From positions 1 through 5,340 of the forward strand of contig JASLFF010000367.1 in assembly GCA_030150795.1 (NCBI GenBank): a stretch of 5,340 nt of DNA, written 5' to 3'. The notes below the pieces were generated by a model that saw nothing but the letters and a program-made list of their open reading frames with translations, did not search any database and was not told where the DNA came from. The stretch comes from Terriglobales bacterium (GTDB lineage: Bacteria; Acidobacteriota; Terriglobia; Terriglobales; Gp1-AA117). Positions 1-4,482 of the stretch are shown here, piece after piece. Each line of letters starts with the position of its first letter. Position 1 is the first letter of the stretch. The position numbers were made by a program, and so were the translations under genes.

Positions 1-376
1 TTCTGCAACTCGCTATGTTGAACGGTTGGGGTGGATACGTTTTGAGTCAGGTAGATTAAGTAAATGCTTTTTTTAGCCACGATGAGTACATCGACTTCTT
101 TGCTGTACTCGACAAAAACCTTGAAGGGGGTTCGGAAAGAATTCGGCGCGACCGAGTGTCAGACAAGGTCTAGCACCCAGTAATTGGGTGAAGAATTATT
201 GTTTCACCGGTAACCAGCGTTCCAAGATTGTCTGGGGACTTCTCACAGGAACCCGACATAATCAGGGCTAGTTTTAGCGCTTACTTGTGAGATGTTTACA
301 CAGGACAGCCCCGCCCACAAGTGGATTATGTAAGGTTTGGGGTTCGTAAGATCGAATGATGCTGGAAGCTAAGACA

Positions 377-443
377 CAAGAGCCAATGGCCAAGAGCCAA
401 TAGCCGTTTTTTTTTGGCTAGAAGCTAGTGGCTAGCAGCCAGA
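377..443. repeat. Two 14-bp tandem repeat pairs flanking a T9 tract
   Basis: The unit CAAGAGCCAATGGC (377-390) is followed at once by CAAGAGCCAATAGC (391-404), 13 of 14 bases identical. After a run of nine T (407-415) comes a second pair with the same 14-bp period: GGCTAGAAGCTAGT (416-429) and GGCTAGCAGCCAGA (430-443), 11 of 14 identical. The two halves are partly complementary (AGCC...TAGCC against GGCTA...GCT), so the whole can fold back around the T tract. All units use the words AGCC, GGCT and AGCTA. This looks like a decayed simple-sequence or small mobile repeat and does not look coding. The repeat pattern is directly visible; its role is unknown. Confidence 0.6.
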
Positions 444-454
444 GGCTGCTTTTT
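434..454 (+). terminator. Terminator-like hairpin with T run
   Basis: A perfect 7-bp stem AGCAGCC (434-440) and GGCTGCT (444-450) with a 3-base AGA loop is followed directly by four more T (451-454). This has the geometry of a rho-independent terminator for + strand transcripts. No gene is seen to its left that would need it, and it overlaps the end of the 14-bp repeat cluster, so it may be a by-product of the repeat. The loop of three is tight but allowed. Confidence 0.4.
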
Positions 455-574
455 CCACACTCCCGCGACCTATCTAATGGCGATGGCGATGTATTGCTCA
501 GAAGTGCGTCCTCTTCAAGACACACTCCAGCCCATTAGAGGCCGCGGAAGCTGGGACCCAAACGGTGGGCCACA

Positions 575-664
575 GTCCACAGGGTTGCAGGCCTTTCCGG
601 GTCGCCCCGCCGATGCCGCTCTCGGTCTTGCAATATAACTTCCAAAACCTGCAGCACTGTGGAC
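575..664. repeat. Imperfect inverted repeat, 17-nt arms
   Basis: GTCCACAG (575-582) pairs with CTGTGGAC (657-664), and after a symmetrical 3-base internal loop TGCAGG (586-591) pairs with CCTGCA (648-653). That makes 14 paired bases in two blocks around a 56-base loop. There is also a weak direct repeat, GGACCCAAACG (554-564) against GGACCCAACG (661-670). The arms could be remnants of an inserted element or a structured RNA. Neither is supported further by a coding region. Confidence 0.35.
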
Positions 665-801
665 CCAACGATGGCCCGCAGATTTGCAGGGTTACAACCG
701 CTGCGAATTATCGGCGAAACGTGTTCTCCAGTCAAGAAAATTCAGCAAAACCAGCAACGCGAAATAGGACATCTTGACAAACCCTCTCTCAGAAAACAAT
801 C

Positions 802-827
802 GATTTTGAAAGCGCCTTTTCAAAATC
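802..827. promoter_or_regulatory. Perfect 10-bp inverted repeat (possible operator)
   Basis: GATTTTGAAA (802-811) and TTTCAAAATC (818-827) are exact reverse complements separated by six bases (GCGCCT). A perfect -35-type hexamer TTGACA lies at 774-779, 22 bases before the dyad, but no good -10 box stands at 16-18 bp from it. No T run follows on either strand, so an intrinsic terminator is unlikely. A repressor site or a small RNA hairpin is possible. The only gene it could serve is the nuclease-fold gene starting at 970, which would give a leader of over 130 bases. Confidence 0.35.
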
Positions 828-930
828 CCACTTCCTGAAGAGCAGGCGTCCTCCTCTGCGGAGACTTGAGCAGACCCGAGACCAGTTTCGACTCTGATGG
901 CCCCTTAACTATGCTCTAAATGAGGCACTC

Positions 931-970
931 ATCTTTCTACATGGTGGTGCTAATCTTTCTAGGAAAAGAT
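931..970 (+). promoter_or_regulatory. 9-bp direct repeat and dyad around the RBS
   Basis: ATCTTTCTA occurs exactly twice, at 931-939 and 953-961, 22 bp apart, which is about two helical turns. The second copy also starts a dyad: ATCTTT (953-958) pairs with AAAGAT (965-970), leaving CTAGGA in the loop. That loop contains most of the Shine-Dalgarno-like AGGA (961-964), and the right arm ends on the first base of the TTG start codon. The first copy could pair with the same AAAGAT in an alternative fold. The layout fits a protein binding site or translational control, but this is inference from position only. The SD-to-start spacing is five bases. Confidence 0.4.
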
Positions 971-1677
971 TGGACCATTCAGAAAAGCTCGCGCACGAAT
1001 ATCTTCGCCATCTCGGGTTTCAGGACATCACTTACGAACCCGATGGCAATGTACCCCCCGATTTCCTGGTCGATAAGAAGATCGCGGTAGAGGTGCGTCA
1101 ACTGAATCAGAATCAAATCACCGATGCCGGGTACTGCGGCCTTCAGGAGGTCGCGATCCCGCTTTTCATGAAATTTAAGAACTTTTTAACTTCGCTTGGT
1201 TCCGTAAATTCAGGTGAAAGCTGGTTCGTCCGCTATAGGTTCAGGCGGCCACTTCTCCCCTGGGATCAACTCCAAGCGGCGGTGAGCGAACGGCTGATAG
1301 CCTTTCGAGACAATCAACGTGCCCAGCGTCATGTCAAAGTGATTATCAATGAGGATTTCGAGCTTGATTTGATCCGTGCCACGGATGCTCATCCGACCTT
1401 TTTCGTTTTTGGTGGCTATTCCGATAGCGACTCGGGCGGGTGGGTGTTCAGTGAAACGCAGAAGAATCTTCGTATTTGCGTCGAGGAAAAGACAAGAAAA
1501 ATCGCGCGTGTTCGTGACAAGTACCAGGCGTGGTGGTTGATTCTAATTGATTACATCGGGTATGGAGTTGATGATTGCGATCGCAGCTTATATCGCGAGC
1601 AACTTGGAGTTGACCACAACTGGGACAAAATAATCCTCATAAATCCAGTCAATCCCCGCCTAGGCTTCGAACTATAG
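970..1677 (+). CDS. PD-(D/E)XK nuclease-fold hypothetical protein
   Basis: The product has 235 residues, soluble, with no signal peptide or membrane segment. The first 45 residues follow the order of the restriction-endonuclease-like fold: a helix with E5 and E10 (SEKLAHEYLRHLGF), then PPDF with D31, a short turn, and the strand IAVEVRQL with E41. The usual catalytic lysine of the ExK motif is an arginine here (R43), so activity is uncertain. The rest has a basic/aromatic middle (WFVRYRFRRP near 85-94) and an alpha/beta tail with hydrophobic strands (WWLILIDYI near 188-196, KIILINPVNP near 220-229). The start is TTG, with AGGA five bases before it. No in-frame ATG or GTG lies between the upstream stop (895-897) and this codon, and the first internal ATG (residue 67) would remove the motif. 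The gene stands alone and is less GC-rich than its right-hand neighbours, which suggests transfer. I do not recognise a named family. A role in DNA cleavage, repair or defence is inference from the fold only. Confidence 0.75.
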   Translation: MDHSEKLAHEYLRHLGFQDITYEPDGNVPPDFLVDKKIAVEVRQLNQNQITDAGYCGLQEVAIPLFMKFKNFLTSLGSVNSGESWFVRYRFRRPLLPWDQLQAAVSERLIAFRDNQRAQRHVKVIINEDFELDLIRATDAHPTFFVFGGYSDSDSGGWVFSETQKNLRICVEEKTRKIARVRDKYQAWWLILIDYIGYGVDDCDRSLYREQLGVDHNWDKIILINPVNPRLGFEL

Positions 1678-1708
1678 GCAATCAGCCGGAGCAGGCTTCG
1701 ACAGATTA

Positions 1709-1821
1709 CCTTTTGACGCTTCGGTCCACGAAACAAGTGTCAGGGCACGACTTAGCGATTAGCCCGACGCGAGCTCGCGAGCAAGGGCTGCGGAAGTCGT
1801 GCCGTAAAAGCGTCAAAAAGG
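1709..1821. repeat. Nested inverted-repeat element
   Basis: Several complementary arms lie inside one another. The outer pair TTTTGACGCTT (1711-1721) and AAGCGTCAAAA (1808-1818) is a perfect 11 bp. The inner pair GGCACGACTT (1744-1753) and AAGTCGTGCC (1794-1803) is a perfect 10 bp. Inside these are AGCCC (1761-1765) with GGGCT (1785-1789), and the 12-bp palindrome CGCGAGCTCGCG (1768-1779). The left spacer between outer and inner arms is 22 bases and the right one is 4, so the fold has one large bulge. The element lies 31 bases after the stop of the nuclease-fold gene, in a convergent gap. It resembles dispersed intergenic palindromic repeats (REP/MITE-like). It may serve as a bidirectional terminator or RNA hairpin. 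Whether it is repeated in the genome cannot be seen here. Confidence 0.6.
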
Positions 1822-1926
1822 AGATCTCCTTGCGCCGCAGGCCCGGGGTCCCCGAGACGCGCGGTTTTCGCGTGGCGGGGTGGAGATCCGCGCGCAGCTG
1901 CTCCCACCAAGCCCGGGTTTGGCTTG
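1818..1926. repeat. Cluster of palindromes in convergent spacer
   Basis: This stretch continues the dyad-rich spacer. It holds a perfect 14-bp palindrome AAGGAGATCTCCTT (1818-1831), CGGGGTCCCCG (1844-1854), ACGCG/CGCGT (1857-1861 and 1869-1873) and a 6-bp hairpin CAAGCC/GGCTTG (1908-1913 and 1921-1926). GATCTCC (1823-1829) can also pair with GGAGATC (1882-1888), enclosing the middle ones. A run of seven A (1956-1962) lies between here and the esterase stop codon, giving T7 on the minus strand, but no stable stem sits directly before it. From 1678 to 1974 I see no credible gene; open frames crossing it are products of the GC-rich palindromes. Together with the element to its left it could end transcription from both sides. 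Confidence 0.5.
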
Positions 1927-1974
1927 CTCGGGACGCAATGCAGCGGAGCACGCACAAAAAAATCTGTACCGCGA

Positions 1975-3363
1975 CTAGGGTTGCTTCCCTGCCGCCAGCT
2001 TCGCGCTCAGCTCTTTGAATTCCGCGTCATTCCGTATGCGGTCAAAGGCAGGGTCGTCGAGCGCGGAAGCGCTGGTCATTCCCTTCTCTATGGCCTTCTT
2101 CAGCTCTTCAATCGCTTGTTTCTTCAGCCCCAGTTCGGCTTCTGCCGTGGCCACCAGATAGCTAGCCCACGCGCTGTCCGGCTGGATGACCTCACCGGCC
2201 TCGAACATGGTTCGGGCGGGGATCGGGGTCTTCTTGAGCATCAGTTGCTGGCCATTTTCAATGGCGAAGGCAAAAGCAGACGCCAGTGCCCGCGCAATGG
2301 CATGCTTCATCGCCGGATTGGACAGCTTGCGCTGCTCATCATTCGCTTCATTCACCACCGCATGGAGCTCCACCATATATTGCCCGCGGACATCCTCGCT
2401 CTGGCCCAGGCCAACAACCGTGTCACCGATTTTGTGAGCGGTTTCATCCTGCAACTTCAGCGCCTCCTTCTCCGCTTTCTTGGCCTTGCGTGTCTCTTCT
2501 GAAGCCGCCAAAGTTTTGGCCAGCGATTCCTGCTCTTTCACGTCGCGGACTTTGCTGAAGTCCTGTGCAATCTCCTGGTAGGCACGAGTTGCGGCCAGAA
2601 CGTCGCCGGCCTTCTGCTCTGCCTGCGCTTCCGCCAACCGGCTTTCAAACTGTGTCGCCACAAATTCCTTGTCCATGGGAACAACGCCTTTGACCATGGC
2701 GCGCAGCTGAAACCAAGCCAGGGCGCGGTCGGCAAATTCTTTGGGCATCCAGTTGTGAGGTCCGTCGAACACCACAAACCGGCTCACTACGTGGCGCGCT
2801 TCCAGCGTCTCTTTCAGGTGTAACTGCTCGGTATAGTTGAAATCGGTAGTTCCGGCCGCAAGGAACCACTCGCTCACTTCAGGTCCGGGCGGTGTGGCGC
2901 CGTTGGGCAGGCCCGCTGAGTTGGCGATCACTCCCGCAATGCAGGTCTTGCACGCCAGCGCCACTGACGAAGCCACGCGCGCGCCGCCGGAAAGTCCGGC
3001 AGTATAAATGCGGCGCGGATCAATGGCATAGTGCTCCTTCATCTCAGCCCAAAGCAGCCGGATGGCAGCCGATGGGTCCTCAAAATTGCGCGTATTGTTG
3101 CTGCCCACCAGAATGAAGCCGTACTTTTCCGCCGCATCATGAAACAACTTGACCGAGACTTCTCCGCGCGCAAACGGATCAAAGATCAGAATAAGAGGCC
3201 AGCGCTTTGCCGGGGAATACGCCGACGGAAGATAGAGAGCGTAGTTGTTTGTGGGTTGGGCCGCGACCGGGACGGAGCTGTGTACGGTTCCGACGGCTGG
3301 CGTTTGAGGATAAGCACTACCGGCGTTCATCACAATGAGGGCCAGAAAAAAGAAATGTCGCAT
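1975..3363 (-). CDS. Secreted alpha/beta-hydrolase (esterase type) with TPR-like tail
   Basis: From the chosen ATG the product has 462 residues. Residues 1-17 (MRHFFFLALIVMNAGSA) form a clean signal peptide, so the protein is probably exported. Residues about 40-220 are an alpha/beta-hydrolase domain of the PHB-depolymerase/feruloyl-esterase type: WPLILIFDP strand, nucleophile elbow GLSGG with S125, likely acid D174 (AAGTTDFNY) and likely base H203 (GPHNWMP). Residues about 272-310 are highly charged and probably helical or coiled coil. Residues about 398-422 (SYLVATAEAELGLKKQAIEELKKAI, split here as SYLVATAEAELG and LKKQAIEELKKAI) match a TPR unit, followed by a segment ending in DAEFKEL. 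The substrate cannot be read from the sequence. Start choice: an in-frame ATG at 3399 has GAGGT ten bases before it but adds a poorer signal-peptide N-terminus; the frame also opens at 3456, inside the neighbour's likely promoter. The gene is divergent from the TraB/GumN gene. Confidence 0.8.
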   Translation of the reverse strand: MRHFFFLALIVMNAGSAYPQTPAVGTVHSSVPVAAQPTNNYALYLPSAYSPAKRWPLILIFDPFARGEVSVKLFHDAAEKYGFILVGSNNTRNFEDPSAAIRLLWAEMKEHYAIDPRRIYTAGLSGGARVASSVALACKTCIAGVIANSAGLPNGATPPGPEVSEWFLAAGTTDFNYTEQLHLKETLEARHVVSRFVVFDGPHNWMPKEFADRALAWFQLRAMVKGVVPMDKEFVATQFESRLAEAQAEQKAGDVLAATRAYQEIAQDFSKVRDVKEQESLAKTLAASEETRKAKKAEKEALKLQDETAHKIGDTVVGLGQSEDVRGQYMVELHAVVNEANDEQRKLSNPAMKHAIARALASAFAFAIENGQQLMLKKTPIPARTMFEAGEVIQPDSAWASYLVATAEAELGLKKQAIEELKKAIEKGMTSASALDDPAFDRIRNDAEFKELSAKLAAGKQP

Positions 3364-3437
3364 CTGGATATTCTGACTGAGATCGCCGGCAATTGTCATC
3401 AGGCCTTTTACCTCAAGGACAGGGACGGCTGGGTGAA

Positions 3438-3465
3438 CCGGCAAGTCTGCATCCAACTGTATAAT
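3438..3465 (+). promoter_or_regulatory. Candidate sigma-70 promoter of the TraB/GumN gene
   Basis: A perfect -10 hexamer TATAAT stands at 3460-3465. A weak -35 candidate CCGGCA (3438-3443; 3 of 6 matches to TTGACA) lies 16 bp before it. Initiation near 3472 would leave a leader of about 44 bases before the ATG at 3516. This also argues against the upstream in-frame GTG at 3471 as start. The weak -35 suggests an activator or simply a modest promoter. Confidence 0.4.
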
Positions 3466-3500
3466 CTGCTGTGATCGTCCCTGCCGGCATTCGATTTTCT

Positions 3501-3507
3501 AAAGGAG
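3501..3507 (+). promoter_or_regulatory. Shine-Dalgarno site fixing the start at 3516
   Basis: AAAGGAG lies eight bases before the ATG at 3516, an excellent match and spacing. It decides this start over the in-frame GTG at 3471, which has no such site and would place fifteen extra residues before the signal peptide. Confidence 0.8.
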
Positions 3508-3515
3508 ATTTTTGC

Positions 3516-4433
3516 ATGCTAAAGCGGCGCTACATCCATGCGGTTTTACTTGTGCTGTTAACTTTTTTGGGCGCAGCCCAGGCACAGCAGACCGCGCCGG
3601 CGCAGCAAACACCTCGCCGGTTTCTGATGTGGAAAGCCGCGTCCCCTACCGCAACAATATATTTGGTCGGCTCCATTCACGTGGGCGACAGCAGCATGTA
3701 TCCGCTGCCGAAAGAAGTGGAATTGGCCTTTGCCGCGGCGAAGGTCCTTGCGGTGGAGATCAATATCAAGAATGCTGACCAAGCCAAAATGATCGGCCTG
3801 ATACAGAAATACGGCCTCTATACGGGCGACGATTCACTCACCAAGCATCTTCCCAAAGAAACGCAAGCCGCGCTGGACGACTACTGCACCAAACACAATG
3901 TTCCACGCCAGGGCATGGAGCAGCTGAAGCCGTGGGTCGTTACCGTTACTATCGCTGCCATGGCGTGGCAGCAGGCGGGTGAAGATCCGTCGCTGGGAAT
4001 CGACATGCACTTTCTGGATGAAAGCAAGCCGCCGCAGCGGATCGATGAACTTGAAACCATGGAGTCGCAACTTTCAATCTTTGCTGAGGCCTCAGAGGAA
4101 GAACAGCAAAACATGCTGGCTGCAACCCTGAAACAAGGAGATAAGATCAAAGATCTCATCAAGGGCCTGCAGGCTGCTTACATCGCTGGCGACCCGGACG
4201 CTTTGCAAAAAGTGCTGGACGAGCAGGACAACGTCGGTTCAAAAAGCCTGGAGAAAAAACTTCTAGATGACCGCAATCTCGCCATGACGGGGAAAATGGA
4301 TGAATACCTGAAAGGCAAGGAGCCTGTTTTTGTGGTCGTAGGCGCGGCCCATATCATCGGCGATAAAGGCATCGCAAAACAGCTGCGCGACAAAGGGTAC
4401 AAAGTTGATCAGGTCGTGCTGGAAGCAAAGTAG
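3516..4433 (+). CDS. TraB/GumN family (TIKI-like) secreted protein
   Basis: The product has 305 residues. Residues 1-23 are a signal peptide (MLKRR, a hydrophobic stretch, then AQA before QQ), so the protein is exported. Two GxxH motifs mark the TraB/GumN/TIKI superfamily: GSIH at 52-55 near the N-terminus and GAAH at 276-279 near the C-terminus. The conserved acidic residue of the AVEIN strand (E81) and the RN pair before the last domain (R253-N254) are also present. The length is usual for bacterial GumN-type proteins. In the eukaryotic TIKI members these residues form a metal-dependent protease site; bacterial members are mostly uncharacterised, so a periplasmic or surface metalloprotease is an inference. 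A candidate promoter and a strong ribosome binding site precede it. It is divergent from the exported esterase and convergent with the dehydratase gene, so it is probably monocistronic. The family call is firm; the substrate is unknown. Confidence 0.9.
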   Translation: MLKRRYIHAVLLVLLTFLGAAQAQQTAPAQQTPRRFLMWKAASPTATIYLVGSIHVGDSSMYPLPKEVELAFAAAKVLAVEINIKNADQAKMIGLIQKYGLYTGDDSLTKHLPKETQAALDDYCTKHNVPRQGMEQLKPWVVTVTIAAMAWQQAGEDPSLGIDMHFLDESKPPQRIDELETMESQLSIFAEASEEEQQNMLAATLKQGDKIKDLIKGLQAAYIAGDPDALQKVLDEQDNVGSKSLEKKLLDDRNLAMTGKMDEYLKGKEPVFVVVGAAHIIGDKGIAKQLRDKGYKVDQVVLEAK

Positions 4434-4469
4434 CGCGAACTGCACCGCGCTGCGCGATTGCTAAATCGC
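4432..4469. terminator. Two hairpins in a 49-base convergent spacer
   Basis: AGCGCG (4432-4437) pairs with CGCGCT (4446-4451) across an 8-base loop, overlapping the TraB/GumN stop codon. GCGATT (4454-4459) pairs with AATCGC (4464-4469) across a 4-base loop. No clear T run follows on either strand, so they are not classical intrinsic terminators. Lying between two facing stop codons, they could still protect or end both transcripts. Confidence 0.35.
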
Positions 4470-4482
4470 CTCAGTTCCACTC

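Larger units (their letters stand above)
1..969. other. Gene-free left flank with scattered short repeats
   Basis: No reading frame in this stretch looks like a real gene on either strand. The two short overlapping frames around 535-777 have no recognisable motif, no convincing ribosome binding site and compositionally odd products. An open frame enters from the left edge and stops at 74-76 (24 codons); it could be the tail of a gene outside the window, but it is too short to identify. Small structures include a 6-bp hairpin CACCCA/TGGGTG at 174-190, a 7-bp inverted pair ACTTGTG/CACAAGT at 283-289 and 316-322, and the larger elements listed separately. The base composition is less GC-rich than the right half of the window. 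Decayed accessory DNA is one reading; a plain long intergenic region is another. Confidence 0.6.

Noticed and set aside
2..76. Open frame entering from the left edge and stopping at 74-76, possibly the C-terminus of a gene outside the window
   Set aside because: Only 24 codons, no recognisable motif, and another frame is open nearby as well (to 57). It cannot be supported.
174..190. 6-bp hairpin CACCCA/TGGGTG as a terminator or attachment site
   Set aside because: No T run follows and there is no second copy; short hairpins of this size are expected by chance.
341..357. TTCG...CGAA near a GGTTCG string, considered as a tRNA T-arm
   Set aside because: No acceptor, D or anticodon arms can be assembled around it.
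535..777. Two overlapping short frames on opposite strands (66 and 70 codons)
   Set aside because: No ribosome binding site or family motif; the stretch also carries inverted repeats, so chance open frames are more likely.
1706..2018. Frames of up to 101 codons on both strands across the convergent spacer
   Set aside because: They run through nested palindromes, are very rich in Arg and Ser, and overlap the end of the esterase gene. They look like composition artefacts.
1924..2502. 192-codon + strand frame
   Set aside because: Antisense to the esterase gene, which has a signal peptide and catalytic motifs; the + strand product shows no domain.
3031..3474. 147-codon + strand frame ending at the TraB/GumN promoter
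   Set aside because: Antisense to the hydrolase domain; no motif and no binding site. It is a shadow of the minus-strand gene.
3471..3515. GTG start giving fifteen more residues to the TraB/GumN protein
   Set aside because: It lies within a few bases of the predicted transcription start, lacks a Shine-Dalgarno, and would put residues before a clean signal peptide.
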